Source of the DNA: Anaerobacillus isosaccharinicus
GTDB taxonomy: Bacteria; Bacillota; Bacilli; Bacillales; Anaerobacillaceae
Assembly: GCF_001866075.3 (NCBI RefSeq)
Contig: NZ_CP063356.1
Coordinates: forward strand, 310,001 to 374,000
Reading direction: 5' to 3'
Length of the DNA stretch: 64,000 nt
Shown: positions 26,024-36,035 of the stretch, piece by piece
Layout: each line of letters begins with the position of its first letter
Position numbering within the stretch: the first letter of the stretch is position 1
Made by a program: the position numbers and the translations under genes
The notes under the pieces: model-generated
What the model was told of the DNA's origin: nothing
Database searches by the model: none
What the model saw: only the letters and a program-made list of their open reading frames with translations

Positions 26024-26819
26024 ATCATTTTACTCCCTAGCACGAGTACCATTCTCAAAGGATATACGACCTTCGGAGGCATATCTTTCTCCTGATTACC
26101 AAGGTGCTTTACAAGCATTAAATTATCTACAGAAATCAAAGGGAATGGGCCTTCTAATTGGCGATCCTGGTGCAGGAAAAACCTTTACCTTACGGTCCTT
26201 TAAGGAATCATTAAACCCGTCTTTATATCATGTAGTCTATTTCCCTCTTTCAACGGGCGGTGTTATGGATTTTTATCGAGGATTAGCCTATGGATTAGGA
26301 GAGGAACCGAAGTTCCGTAAAGTCGATCTATTCAGGCAAATTCAACAAGGGATTGAGCGCATGTCAGTGGAACGCAAGATTACCCCTGTTTTCATTTTGG
26401 ATGAAATGCATATGGCAAAGGATGCGTTTTTGCAGGATATAGCGCTATTATTTAACTTTCAAATGGATTCAACCAATCCATTTATCCTAATTTTAGCTGG
26501 GTTACCTCACTTAAAAACTAGATTAGCACTAAACCATAATCGCCCACTCTCACAGAGAATGATTATGAAGTACGAGATCCAGTCATTATCTAAAGAGGAA
26601 GTATCAGACTATATAAATCACCATATGAAGTTAGCTGGAGCAAAAATGCCCATTTTTACGGAAACCGCTATAGAAGCAATTGCCACACGCTCTCAAGGTT
26701 GTCCAAGGGTTATAAATAAATTAACCATTAACAGTTTATTATTTGGGTCTCAATTAAAGAAAGAACAGATAGATGAGGAAATCGTCAGATTAGCTATTGA
26801 GGAAAATGGATTATCGTGA
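26016..26819 (+). CDS. AAA ATPase of the transposon, TnsC/TniB/ExeA-like
   Basis: 267 residues. Walker A GDPGAGKT at 49-56, Walker B VFILDE with D129/E130, and an Arg-rich lid region (SQRMIMKYEIQSLSKEE). These ATPases bind target DNA and activate the transposase. ATG 26016 overlaps the transposase stop by 8 bp, so production is coupled. Confidence 0.93.
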   Translation: MYKSFYSLARVPFSKDIRPSEAYLSPDYQGALQALNYLQKSKGMGLLIGDPGAGKTFTLRSFKESLNPSLYHVVYFPLSTGGVMDFYRGLAYGLGEEPKFRKVDLFRQIQQGIERMSVERKITPVFILDEMHMAKDAFLQDIALLFNFQMDSTNPFILILAGLPHLKTRLALNHNRPLSQRMIMKYEIQSLSKEEVSDYINHHMKLAGAKMPIFTETAIEAIATRSQGCPRVINKLTINSLLFGSQLKKEQIDEEIVRLAIEENGLS

Positions 26820-27073
26820 AACGCGGGATACTAGTATTTGACCACCATCAGGGGGAATGGCGAGTATGGATTGGGCAGCAACCTTACTGGATAGAACAAG
26901 GTTACACGTTTGAACTTCGGATTAAGAACAGGCATTTTCATGCTTATTTAGAAAAGGATTTTGATTGGTTCGTAACTCTAGATCAGGAGGTAAGGTTTGT
27001 CCTGCATACTTATGAGGTTTACAAAATACGGCTAATACTACAGGATTATATTCGCATCGATGCCTCTTTATAG
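26816..27073 (+). CDS. Small DUF5348-like accessory protein of the transposon
   Basis: 85 residues, GTG start overlapping the ATPase stop. Beta-rich (GILVFDHHQGEWRVWIGQQP, then FELRIKNRHFHAYLE). Similar small proteins recur in transposon operons of Firmicutes; the DUF5348 assignment is from memory. Role unknown. Confidence 0.65.
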   Translation: MKRGILVFDHHQGEWRVWIGQQPYWIEQGYTFELRIKNRHFHAYLEKDFDWFVTLDQEVRFVLHTYEVYKIRLILQDYIRIDASL

Positions 27074-27147
27074 AGGCTTCTTTTTTCCGAAAAAAGCCGG
27101 TATATTTTGAAAGGAAATTTGCATATACCGAAATAAAGTGAAAAAAA

Positions 27148-27225
27148 TAGCACATTATTTCAGATTTTCTCCTGGATTAAAGTGAAAATGGGAGTCCGGA
27201 ATAATGTGCCCGTTTACACTTCTAG
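27148..27225. repeat. Right end of transposon: subterminal site, inverted repeat, target duplication
   Basis: Minus strand reads TGTAAACGGGCACATTA inward from 27218. TAGCACATTATTTCAG (27148-27163) is the inverted counterpart of the left subterminal site. CTTCTAG at 27219-27225 duplicates 23967-23973. Confidence 0.88.
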
Positions 27226-27343
27226 GAATACCAATTTTCTTTGCTACCTCTTCTTGTGTCAAATTGTTTTTCCTCCGAAGTTCCTTTAACCTTTCCTTTA
27301 AGATAACGTTACAATAATTATCTTTGTCCAACATCACGCTCAA
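27226..27343 (-). pseudogene. XRE-type regulator, 5' part, split by the transposon
   Basis: TTG 27341-27343 follows GGAGGT at 6-base spacing. The encoded LKERLKELRRKNNLTQEEVA and KKIGIPRS form the first helices of an XRE DNA-binding domain. After the insertion point the frame runs into transposon sequence and stops. See the 3' part at 23711-23973. Confidence 0.88.
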
Positions 27344-27435
27344 GTACTGACCTCCAATTTGGTTTTACGGTTTCTATTAGTTAAAGAATACCACAAAACT
27401 AGTATTTTTTTATATCTAGTTGCGTCAAAAATAAA

Positions 27436-27479
27436 AAACCGAAAGAAACACCACCTATATAGATGTCATCTTTCGGTTT
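27436..27479. terminator. Bidirectional terminator
   Basis: AAACCGAAAGA pairs with TCTTTCGGTTT across a 22-base loop, with A runs on one side giving Us on the minus strand. Serves the DUF2294 gene. Confidence 0.75.
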
Positions 27480-27518
27480 ATGTCTAGCTCTCTCTCTAGC
27501 TCATTTCCACCAATTATT

Positions 27519-28220
27519 TTATGCTTCAGTAATAATAACGATTGTGCTTTCATCGAGTTCAAAATCCCAATCCACAAAGATATCATGGACTTTTTTATCT
27601 AAAATCGCTTCGAAATTAGTACTGTTATGTAAGTAGCCTTTTTCTAATGATCTTTTAATAACTTTTAAAAGTGTTTCTTTCCCATATCTTATAATTTCTT
27701 TTTCAATCCGAACAAGAATACCTGTACGGATGACGGCAATAGTTCGTGAATTCATTTGAAAAGAAGTAATCTTCTCTGGAGTTTTTTCAGCTTCTTTGCT
27801 TAAGGTACTTATTTTTTGTTCCACTTCTTCTTTTCCGTGATAATTATCAACCACTACAGTATCATAGAAGATTTCGTTTCCTATTGCAAAGATCATACCA
27901 GATCGATTCGTCATATTCCAATCGTAATAAATATGTTCTATTTGAACTCCAGTAACAGCATTAATAAAAGCTCTAATGTCGTGAATGAGCGCGTACATAA
28001 GTTTTTGTCTCATCTCATCGATGATCAAATCTTGATCTTGTTGCTGTAGAACCTTCTCGATCGGTGACAAGAAATTGCGGATATAAATAGTAAGATACTT
28101 TCCAGCCATCTGCACAAACACCGATTCAGGCCCTTTACCAAAATTCTCACGAAGTAAACTACCAGTGAAACTACTTATTTCTTTCTGTGCACTTTGCATA
28201 TCACTGTTCATATCTTGCAC
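27519..28220 (-). CDS. DUF2294 (two-domain) protein
   Basis: 233 residues made of two similar domains: the first begins KEISSFTGSLLRENFGKGPESVFV, the second lies in the C-terminal half (RYGKETLLKVIKRSLEKGYL, IFVDWDFELDESTIVIITEA). This matches DUF2294 proteins of Bacilli, whose function is not known; some are linked to redox or decarboxylase genes. Monocistronic. Confidence 0.8.
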   Translation of the reverse strand: MQDMNSDMQSAQKEISSFTGSLLRENFGKGPESVFVQMAGKYLTIYIRNFLSPIEKVLQQQDQDLIIDEMRQKLMYALIHDIRAFINAVTGVQIEHIYYDWNMTNRSGMIFAIGNEIFYDTVVVDNYHGKEEVEQKISTLSKEAEKTPEKITSFQMNSRTIAVIRTGILVRIEKEIIRYGKETLLKVIKRSLEKGYLHNSTNFEAILDKKVHDIFVDWDFELDESTIVIITEA

Positions 28221-28474
28221 CCCTTTTTAGGAAAAGAAAGACTTTTATTGACTTTCTTCTAATCTTCCCCAAAAATGAAAAAATATGAACCAAACGGATA
28301 TTCACTATTATTATACAATAATATTTACATTTTTTTAAAGGTCTTTATAAAGCAAATATGAAAAAATAGCTGTTTAATTAACGGAACCGGGTCCTAGAAA
28401 ACTATGGAATTTTAGAAATTCATTAAACTAGAAAAAATAGAGCTAATGATGCTAGCTCTATCTTTATTAATTAT

Positions 28475-29566
28475 TTACTCCCATTTAAACGTTTTAGACG
28501 AAATTGCAAAGCAAACTAAAAACCATGCAACTAGAACTGCTGTTGGCACAAGGAGGTCAGCCATTGTCGCCCCGACATTCATCACCTCTCGCAGTACACC
28601 TGCAAGATGAGAAATTGGAATTAATGCCACCACTGGATGTAAAAAATCAGGCATGTTCGTAATCGGAAAGAAGATCCCTCCTAAAAAGAACATTGGAAAC
28701 GAAATAAATCCTGCGATTGGTGAAGCGTGTTCAGGTGTTTTTGCTAGGTTTGCAACTAAAAATCCTAAAGACATAAACACAAGAATTCCTAAAATAAGAT
28801 AGAACAAGAGTAGGAACCAATTCCCGTTCATTTGAGCACCAAGCAAGAAGATCCCAACACCTATAACTAAAATAGATTGAGTAATATTGAGAATGGCTCT
28901 AGCCGTAATTTGCGCAGCTACAAATGTACTAGCTGAGAGACCAGTTAACTTCATTCTACGTAGAACGCCTCGCTCCCGCCATGAAGAGATTTGTGCTGCA
29001 ACACCGTTTAAATTACTAGATAAAATCATTAAAGCCGCAATGCCTGGAACTAAGAAATCTAAGTATGTTAAGTCTAGCGATTTAATTCCCAGACGCTCGA
29101 CAAAAACAGTTTCTTGATAATCTGTTAACTGTTTATTTAATTGATCAACCGCTTGATCAATAATGGCAAAACCAAGCTGAGCGATGGCTTGATTTGTCTC
29201 ATCATAGAATACTGAAAACGTAGGAACTTGTGCTCCTTTTTCAATTTCATTAGCAAATCCAGCGTCTATTTCGATTACAAACGAAAGATTTCCGTCCTCG
29301 ACTTCTTGTTTCGCACTAGCGACATCTTCCCATTCTCGCAAGTCAATCGCTTCAACGTCTAAAAATGCTTCTTTCATTATCAATGAATACTCACTTTTGT
29401 CGTGATCTACCCATGCAACTGTAATATTCGTACCAGTTCCACCACCAAGAAACAACCCTAAGACGATCATTAAAAATAACGGGAAAAAAGTCGTCCAAAA
29501 AATAACCGCTTTATTACGAGCAAATAGCTTTAATTGAGCCAACGTTAATTGCCAATATGCTTTCAT
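28475..29566 (-). CDS. ABC-2 type exporter permease
   Basis: 363 residues. One N-terminal helix (about 20-42), a large extracytoplasmic domain (45-180), then five helices in the C-terminal half including SSNLNGVAAQISSWRERGVLRRMKLT, the coupling region. Typical of YhfP/DrrB-like exporters of lipids, drugs or polyketides. Its ATG overlaps the stop of the ATPase gene by 4 bp. Substrate unknown. Confidence 0.9.
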   Translation of the reverse strand: MKAYWQLTLAQLKLFARNKAVIFWTTFFPLFLMIVLGLFLGGGTGTNITVAWVDHDKSEYSLIMKEAFLDVEAIDLREWEDVASAKQEVEDGNLSFVIEIDAGFANEIEKGAQVPTFSVFYDETNQAIAQLGFAIIDQAVDQLNKQLTDYQETVFVERLGIKSLDLTYLDFLVPGIAALMILSSNLNGVAAQISSWRERGVLRRMKLTGLSASTFVAAQITARAILNITQSILVIGVGIFLLGAQMNGNWFLLLFYLILGILVFMSLGFLVANLAKTPEHASPIAGFISFPMFFLGGIFFPITNMPDFLHPVVALIPISHLAGVLREVMNVGATMADLLVPTAVLVAWFLVCFAISSKTFKWE

Positions 29567-30474
29567 TCTTCTCTCAGGCTCCTTCCAGTTAACTGCAAGA
29601 ACACATCTTCTAACGTTGCTCTTCTAGTTTGTAAATCTTGAATTTGTATTTTCTGATCTTCTGTGAATTTAATTAACGCGATTAAGCTATCTTGTAAATT
29701 CGTAGTATATAGAACTGCTTGATCCTTCAGTGTTGTCACCTTCGTTACCCCTGCAAGTGACTCTAGTAAGTGTAGATCTTGCCCCCATTTAAATTGAATA
29801 GCAGACTCCATTTCTAAAGAAGCAATTAAATTATCAGGCGTGTCTAGTGCCATTACCTTCCCATGATCCATAATGGCAAGGCGGTCACATAATACATATG
29901 CCTCTTCCATGTAGTGGGTTGATAGGATAATCGTTTTCCCTTGTAGTTTTAATTCTAGTACAATGTCCCATAATGATCTTCTTGCCTGTGGATCCAAACC
30001 TGTTGTCGGCTCATCTAGAAAAATCACTTCAGGATCATGAATTAACGCTAACCCTATGGCTAGTCGTTGTTTTTGCCCACCTGAAAGTCCTTTAATAGAA
30101 TCTTTACGCTTTTCGATAAGGTTCATTTGTGCTAAGATCGTTTCTACTGGTTGACTTTTTCTATAGAAACTAGCATACATCCGTAAAATTTCTTCTACTG
30201 TTAACAGATCAAACATCGAAGTAGATTGAAGCTGAACACCAATATGTTCCGTTACTTTTTTACGATCTTTTTTCACTGAAAGATTGTTAATGATAACTTC
30301 ACCAAAATCCGCATCGCGCAATCCTTCCATCATTTCCATTGTCGTTGTTTTTCCTGCTCCATTAGGTCCAAGAAGGCCAAATACCTCACCTTCATTCACA
30401 GTTAAACTGACCCCATCAACTGCTTTTAAGGAGCCATAATATTTTTTTAAATCTGTCACTTGAATCATTTCCAT
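29563..30474 (-). CDS. ABC exporter ATP-binding protein
   Basis: 303 residues. Walker A GPNGAGKTT, signature LSGGQKQRLAIGLAL, Walker B VIFLDEPTTGLDP, H-loop STHYMEEA; C-terminal regulatory tail as in DrrA-type proteins. Partner of the permease at 28.5 kb, translationally coupled. Confidence 0.95.
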   Translation of the reverse strand: MEMIQVTDLKKYYGSLKAVDGVSLTVNEGEVFGLLGPNGAGKTTTMEMMEGLRDADFGEVIINNLSVKKDRKKVTEHIGVQLQSTSMFDLLTVEEILRMYASFYRKSQPVETILAQMNLIEKRKDSIKGLSGGQKQRLAIGLALIHDPEVIFLDEPTTGLDPQARRSLWDIVLELKLQGKTIILSTHYMEEAYVLCDRLAIMDHGKVMALDTPDNLIASLEMESAIQFKWGQDLHLLESLAGVTKVTTLKDQAVLYTTNLQDSLIALIKFTEDQKIQIQDLQTRRATLEDVFLQLTGRSLREE

Positions 30475-30659
30475 ATATTCAACCCCTACAACTTTCTTTA
30501 TAAGTCATTTTATCGATATTCTTCATGGAAGTCTAAAATTATGATTTTTAATTAGATTAATTTTTCTCTGTCTTCATTAATCATTTGAAAATACTTTTGT
30601 CACAAAAATGAATTGGTATACTTTGTTAGCTTGAGGAAAAGATACCATTAACCAAATTA

Positions 30660-32114
30660 ATGAATAGTAGCGGTGTATTAGTTATGACAAACACATTAGA
30701 TAAATGCCTGCAAAACAATATTACCAAAATTAAAAGTGACCTAGGAAATAGTACTGACCTTATTATTCGATTCTTAAACGTCAATGAAAAAATTAGCGTT
30801 GGATTGGTTTATTTTAATGGACTTTCCGATAAAGTGATGATTGAACATTCAATCATTGACTCTTTATTAAATCTCAAAGAGCTAGATGCTTCCGACGTCC
30901 ATTTAGAGTTCTTAAAAGAAAAGATACTTGCAAACCCTGAAATAAGCAAAGCTAAAGATTTTCAAACAGTGTATCAGGCATTACTCTCAGGAGATACAGC
31001 AATTTTCATTGAGGGACATGAAGAGGCCTTTCTAGCTAGTACGAGAAAAATCGAAGAGCGAAGCGTCGCTGAACCAACTACCCAAGTTGTCATCAGAGGA
31101 CCAAAAGATGGATTTGTTGAAAATATCACCGTTAACATTGCCTTAATTCGCAGACGAATTAAAGATCAAAATTTATGGTTGGAAACGCGAGAAATCGGCA
31201 AGGTTACCAAAACATCCGTATCAATGTTGTTTCTTCATGGAACAGCTGATGAAGAGATCTTAAATGAAGTTCGTATGCGCCTAGATAAAATTGACACTAA
31301 CGCAATCCTAGAGAGTGGATATATTGAAGAATTTATTCAAGACTCCGCCTTTTCACCATTTCCTACTGTCTACAATACCGAGCGGCCAGATATAATCGCT
31401 GCCGGAATATTAGAAGGTAGAATAGCTATCTTAATTGATGGAACTCCTTTTGTCTTATTAGTTCCTGCATTATTTAACCATTTTATTCAGTCAGCTGAAG
31501 ACTATTATAATCGTTCAGATTTTGGGCTAATTCGTATTTTAAGATTAGCATGCTTAGGAATTTCACTACTAGCCCCTTCTATTTATATTGCCTTAACAAC
31601 GTTCCATCAAGAAACTATTCCTACGGTTTTATTGATAAGCCTTGCTGCTCAGCGGGAAGGTGTTCCGTTCCCAGCTTTTTTTGAAGCCTTTTTCATGGAA
31701 ATTATTTTTGAAATTCTTCGTGAAGCAGGGCTTCGAATGCCAAGAATGGTTGGTCAAACGATGTCAATTGTCGGTGCTCTTGTTATTGGCCAAGCTGCAG
31801 TTGAAGCCGGATTTATTTCTAACGCGATGATCATTGTTGTTGCGATTACCGCTATCGCATCGTTTGTCGCACCTGGATATAGTATTGGAATTTCAATGCG
31901 AATATTACGTTTTCCAATGATGTTTTTAGCGGCTAGTTTTGGGTTGTACGGGATAGCAGTTGGTCTTATGTTTTTAATTCTCCACTTATCAAATTTAAAG
32001 TCGTTTACTGTTCCCTATATGTATAACATTGGACCGTTTAAACTACGTAGGCAAAGAGATACAATTATCCGCTTACCTCAAAAAATTGTAAGTCAAAAAG
32101 AATCAAAAACCTAA
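30660..32114 (+). CDS. Spore germination protein, GerA family (second operon)
   Basis: 484 residues; a shorter start at ATG 30684 is equally possible since neither has a strong ribosome site. N-terminal domain with RSVAEPTTQVVIRGPKDGF and VYNTERPDI, then five C-terminal helices with VGALVIGQAAVEAGFIS. First gene of the second ger operon, in the order A-C-D-B. Confidence 0.94.
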   Translation: MNSSGVLVMTNTLDKCLQNNITKIKSDLGNSTDLIIRFLNVNEKISVGLVYFNGLSDKVMIEHSIIDSLLNLKELDASDVHLEFLKEKILANPEISKAKDFQTVYQALLSGDTAIFIEGHEEAFLASTRKIEERSVAEPTTQVVIRGPKDGFVENITVNIALIRRRIKDQNLWLETREIGKVTKTSVSMLFLHGTADEEILNEVRMRLDKIDTNAILESGYIEEFIQDSAFSPFPTVYNTERPDIIAAGILEGRIAILIDGTPFVLLVPALFNHFIQSAEDYYNRSDFGLIRILRLACLGISLLAPSIYIALTTFHQETIPTVLLISLAAQREGVPFPAFFEAFFMEIIFEILREAGLRMPRMVGQTMSIVGALVIGQAAVEAGFISNAMIIVVAITAIASFVAPGYSIGISMRILRFPMMFLAASFGLYGIAVGLMFLILHLSNLKSFTVPYMYNIGPFKLRRQRDTIIRLPQKIVSQKESKT

Positions 32115-32134
32115 TAACAGGATGGAACATTCAT

Positions 32135-33319
32135 ATGAAAAAAAAGCTAGTTAGTATACTTTTAATTATCATGACTATTTTATCTACCGGTTGTTGGAAT
32201 CAACGAGAATTAAACGATTTAGGTATTGCCATGGCACTAGGACTAGATAAGGCCGATGATAAACATATTCGACTTACAGTACAGATTGTTTTGCCACAAG
32301 AAGTAAAACAGCCAAGTTATTTTACACCTGTGACTGTTTATTCAGAAGAAGCAGAAACAGTTTTTGAAGCGTTTCGAAAAATTACAACGATGTCTCCTAG
32401 AAAAGTGTATTTACCACATTTTCGGATTGCAGTCATCGGTGAGACATTAGCTCAGGATGGAATTCTTGACCTTCTTGAAATGCTCTTTAGAGATCATGAA
32501 TTTAGGTCTGATTTCTATATCGTCGTCGCAAGAGAAGGAGCTAGTGCTGAAGATGTCCTCAAAACAATGACACCTTTTGAACGGATTCCAGCAAATGAAA
32601 AATTTTCTGCTTTAAAATTATCTGAATCCGCTTGGGCTCCAACCGTTGCTGTAAACTTAGATGATTTACTTAGGAATTTGGCCACTGATGGTATGGAAAG
32701 CGTCTTAACCGGAATTACTTTTAAGGGCAACAAAAATGACGGTAAGACGAAAAAGAATGTTGAAACACTAGATCCAAATAGTTTATTACAGTATGAAGGG
32801 ATTGGCGTTTTTAAAGAAGATAAACTGGTTGGTTGGTTAAATCAAGATGAAAGTAAAGGATTTAATTACATTATGAGTAACGTCCAAAGTACTGTTGGTA
32901 GAATTAAATGCCCTACGGCTGGTGAGCTAGTTGTTGAAATTATGGGGACAGAAACAGAGATTATCCCAAGCTATATAGATGGTAAACCTGAATTTGAACT
33001 TAAGATTACTAGTAATGTAAATGTCGCTGAAGTTGTGTGTGACATTGACCTTCAAGATCCAAAAACGATTGAACAATTAGAGAAGAGTTTAGAAGATCGC
33101 CAGAAAGAACTATTAAATAGTGTCGTCGTTGCAGCTCAAGAAAAATACAAAAGTGACATTTTTGGATTTGGTAATACATTTCGAAAATCATATCCTAAAC
33201 AGTGGAAAAAGCTAAAAGATCAATGGGAGGAGTTATTTCCAACGGTAAAAGTATCCTATTCAGCAGAAGGAACTATTAATTTAACTGGAACAATGAATCA
33301 AAGTATTTTTGAAAAGTAA
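32135..33319 (+). CDS. Germination lipoprotein, Ger(x)C family (second operon)
   Basis: 394 residues. Lipobox LSTGCWNQREL near residue 20. Core and C-terminal motif DIFGFGNTFRKSYPKQWKKL as in GerC proteins. Begins 20 bp after the GerA-like stop. Outer-leaflet subunit of the receptor in the spore inner membrane. Confidence 0.94.
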   Translation: MKKKLVSILLIIMTILSTGCWNQRELNDLGIAMALGLDKADDKHIRLTVQIVLPQEVKQPSYFTPVTVYSEEAETVFEAFRKITTMSPRKVYLPHFRIAVIGETLAQDGILDLLEMLFRDHEFRSDFYIVVAREGASAEDVLKTMTPFERIPANEKFSALKLSESAWAPTVAVNLDDLLRNLATDGMESVLTGITFKGNKNDGKTKKNVETLDPNSLLQYEGIGVFKEDKLVGWLNQDESKGFNYIMSNVQSTVGRIKCPTAGELVVEIMGTETEIIPSYIDGKPEFELKITSNVNVAEVVCDIDLQDPKTIEQLEKSLEDRQKELLNSVVVAAQEKYKSDIFGFGNTFRKSYPKQWKKLKDQWEELFPTVKVSYSAEGTINLTGTMNQSIFEK

Positions 33320-33333
33320 GAGGTGATAATGTA

Positions 33334-33564
33334 ATGGAAATTCTATTATATTTCCTGATCCTTATCATTATCTCCTATTTGGGGTTTCGTTCATATAAAA
33401 GGAGTAATGATAAGAAAGCTTTACTTGTCTTCAGTTTATTGATAGCTTGCAACTTTGCCATCACCCTATTACATGTTTTAGAGGTTTCAATACCGACACC
33501 ATTAGATTTGATCACATTTATTTATAAACCATTTAGTAATTTTCTTTACTCATTATTTTCGTAA
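33334..33564 (+). CDS. Small two-helix membrane protein, putative D-type germinant receptor subunit
   Basis: 76 residues, two hydrophobic stretches (about 2-20 and 30-50). Lies between GerC and GerB with 14 and 6 bp gaps, so it belongs to the operon. AAGAGGTGATAATG precedes the ATG. Analogous to the small protein at 18.3 kb although the sequences differ. Confidence 0.75.
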   Translation: MEILLYFLILIIISYLGFRSYKRSNDKKALLVFSLLIACNFAITLLHVLEVSIPTPLDLITFIYKPFSNFLYSLFS

Positions 33565-33570
33565 AAAAGG

Positions 33571-34695
33571 GTGGTAATAGTGTTCGAAAACCAAAAAATT
33601 AGTACTCTACAATTTTTTATCCTTGTTTTATTTTTCACAATTGGAAATACGATTATTAATGCCCCGTCCTTAATTGCATCTCAAGCAAAACAAGACGCCT
33701 GGATTTCAAGTATACTTTCGTTAGGATTCGGCCTATGCTTAGCCCTACTTTATTGTTACTTAGCGAGTAAATTCCCAAATAAAACGATTGTCCAATTTAG
33801 TGAAATTATTCTCGGGAAGATTGTCGGAAAGATTTTTTCACTTTTTCTAATCTCTTATTTCCTTATTATCGCTTCACTAATGATTAGGCAATTTGGCGAT
33901 TTCATGACGACGATTATCATGCCTGAAACACCAAGCCTTGCGATCCACCTCCTTTTTTTATCAATTATTGTAACAGGGGCTTACTTAGGAATTGAAACGT
34001 TAGGAAGATCGGGAGAAGTTATTCTACCAACTTTATTCATATTATTAGTCGTACCATTTCTTTTTCTACTCCCTGAAATGGACATTAATAATCTTAAACC
34101 GGTTTATGAAAATGGATTTAATCCAATTATGAGAGGGACAATTTCTCATTTAGGCATCCCATACCTCCAATTAATAGTTATTTTAATGATTTTTCCATAT
34201 GTAAAAGATATTAAAAAGGCAAAAAAAATCTTTATTCTAGGTGTGCTTTTAGGAGGATTTATTTTAACAACTGTTATTCTTTACTCAATTCTTAGCCTTG
34301 GCGTTATATTAACAGAGATCAAACATTATCCACCATACTTTATGGCGCAAAAGATTAGCATCGGGGATATTGTTGAACGACTTGAAGTCTTAATCGCAGG
34401 AACTTGGTTTATTACAATATTCTTCAAAACAACTATTTTGTTATACGCCATAAATCTGGGATTATCTCAAGTTTTCAATTATAAGAATAATCGACCGATG
34501 ATTTTTGGTTTAGGTTACTTATTATTAATTCTTACGCAATTTATTACTCCGAATATTGTTTATTTTAATGATTTTTTTAAAAATATTGTTCCTCCATACG
34601 GTTTAACTTTTGGGCTATTTTTTCCGCTTCTATTGTTAAGTATCTATATAATTAAAAGAAAAAAGATGCCTACTTTCGCAAGCGAAAATAATTAA
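33571..34695 (+). CDS. Spore germination permease, GerB family (second operon)
   Basis: 374 residues, about ten membrane helices with TIGNTIINAPSLIASQAKQDAW at the N-terminus, the same motif as in the first operon. Start given at 33571; GGGTGG precedes a GTG at 33571-33582, so the exact codon among the first few is uncertain. Ends the operon. Confidence 0.93.
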   Translation: MVIVFENQKISTLQFFILVLFFTIGNTIINAPSLIASQAKQDAWISSILSLGFGLCLALLYCYLASKFPNKTIVQFSEIILGKIVGKIFSLFLISYFLIIASLMIRQFGDFMTTIIMPETPSLAIHLLFLSIIVTGAYLGIETLGRSGEVILPTLFILLVVPFLFLLPEMDINNLKPVYENGFNPIMRGTISHLGIPYLQLIVILMIFPYVKDIKKAKKIFILGVLLGGFILTTVILYSILSLGVILTEIKHYPPYFMAQKISIGDIVERLEVLIAGTWFITIFFKTTILLYAINLGLSQVFNYKNNRPMIFGLGYLLLILTQFITPNIVYFNDFFKNIVPPYGLTFGLFFPLLLLSIYIIKRKKMPTFASENN

Positions 34696-34752
34696 TCATT
34701 TGATATTAGCAACAAAAAATAGCTTCTAAAAGAAAGAATTTTTCATAATAAA

Positions 34753-34787
34753 AAGAAAAGGATTAGTTTTGAAACCAGCCTTTTCTT
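34753..34787 (+). terminator. Probable terminator of the second ger operon
   Basis: AAGAAAAGG (34753-34761) pairs with CCTTTTCTT (34779-34787). The T tail is weak, so confidence is moderate. Confidence 0.45.
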
Positions 34788-34809
34788 AACATTATTAGTA
34801 ATACAACGA

Positions 34810-35901
34810 TTAATCCTGTTTGCTGATAAAGGGTCTAACTAAATAACTAATCGTCTTCAGTGGATTCTTGTGGTTTGGTTGAAATAGTTTCTGCCCGATG
34901 TATCCATTTAGATGCTTCACTGCAAAATCAAAGGTGCTGTTGTTAAGTTTTTCCATCCCCCGGCGAAGGGTTAGAGAATGATCATAGCTTTTTCTAAACG
35001 TATTTGTATATTCTTCGTATTTCCCGAAGCCGCAAAGATCGTAAGCTGCAAAAATCCCAGTTAAAATTGCTTCAAATTGACCGAAGCCTAAAAAAGGCAT
35101 GGCAGACCCGAAACAATTTCCTGTAAAAAAGGTATTACCAATTCGTGCAGATTTACTAACACCAATCTTGTAATTTTTTACTTGAAACTGATCAGTTATT
35201 TCTAGTGACTGATCTAGCTGCCGGCAAGCACGCTTGTAAAAACGATCCCAATACTCAGTGATCATTTCTTCATTCTCCTCTGGTAAATCTGGATAAGCAA
35301 TGACTATATTCGCTTCGGTGTCAGAAAAGGGGAGTAAATAAGCATACCCTTGAGGAGCTAAAGTATTATCTAACCACACAAATACCTTGAAACGATCAAA
35401 TTCCCCTTCTACCGTGGCACCTTTTAGGGTGACGGATAGATCCTCGCGGTAATTATCGAGCTTCATTGCATATGATCCGTCACCCGTAGACATTATGACA
35501 TGCGTATATTCGTGTAACAGTTCTTCATACGTATGTTTTGAGTTAAAAATTATTTCAGATTTCACTTGCTCAGCTAGTTGGTTTTCTAATGCAAGTTTGT
35601 GACGTCCTCTTATATTTACAAACCCTACATGCTCTTTGATGACTGCTTTTTCATTTTCGGAATTTATGTGAAGTTGATTGATTGAACCTGCTGGCTTCAA
35701 ATACAACTGAAATTCTTCTGAAAAATATTGAAACACATCATTTACTGGCCTTGTTAATAATGATAGGAATGCTTCTGCATTTATAAAGCGGTCACCCACT
35801 TGTGAGCGGTTCTCAAATATTGTTGGATTGATTCCATGCCTTTCTAACATAATAGCGCAGGTCAGTCCAGATAAACCTGCCCCCATAATAGCCACTTTCA
35901 T
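34810..35901 (-). CDS. FAD-dependent oxidoreductase, geranylgeranyl-reductase-like
   Basis: 363 residues. N-terminal dinucleotide-binding GAGLSGLTCAIMLERHG, then a substrate-binding domain, and GNCFGSAMPFLGFGQFEAI near residue 275, the conserved FAD-contact region of this flavoprotein group. Likely acts on an isoprenoid or other lipid; substrate not determined. Monocistronic. Confidence 0.85.
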   Translation of the reverse strand: MKVAIMGAGLSGLTCAIMLERHGINPTIFENRSQVGDRFINAEAFLSLLTRPVNDVFQYFSEEFQLYLKPAGSINQLHINSENEKAVIKEHVGFVNIRGRHKLALENQLAEQVKSEIIFNSKHTYEELLHEYTHVIMSTGDGSYAMKLDNYREDLSVTLKGATVEGEFDRFKVFVWLDNTLAPQGYAYLLPFSDTEANIVIAYPDLPEENEEMITEYWDRFYKRACRQLDQSLEITDQFQVKNYKIGVSKSARIGNTFFTGNCFGSAMPFLGFGQFEAILTGIFAAYDLCGFGKYEEYTNTFRKSYDHSLTLRRGMEKLNNSTFDFAVKHLNGYIGQKLFQPNHKNPLKTISYLVRPFISKQD

Positions 35902-36035
35902 TTATACAACCCCCATATCTTTACTTTTTACTATTGATTAGCATTTCCAATTTCACTCAAATAACTTCATAACCTTGTGTTTGTAGGTGTAAATAAGTTA
36001 AATTAATAAGTAACAAACTAAAAGGTGTGTTTTGA

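Larger units (their letters stand above)
23974..27218. mobile_element. Complete 3.2-kb Mu/Tn7-type transposon
   Basis: 3245 bp flanked by CTTCTAG direct repeats (23967-23973, 27219-27225) with TIRs TGTTAACGGGCACATTA and TGTAAACGGGCACATTA (16 of 17 identical). Ends begin TGT and finish ACA like Mu/Tn7/Tn552-type elements. It carries a zinc-finger protein, DDE transposase, AAA ATPase and a small accessory protein, all on the plus strand; the last three overlap. No cargo such as resistance genes. It interrupts an XRE regulator. Confidence 0.92.
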
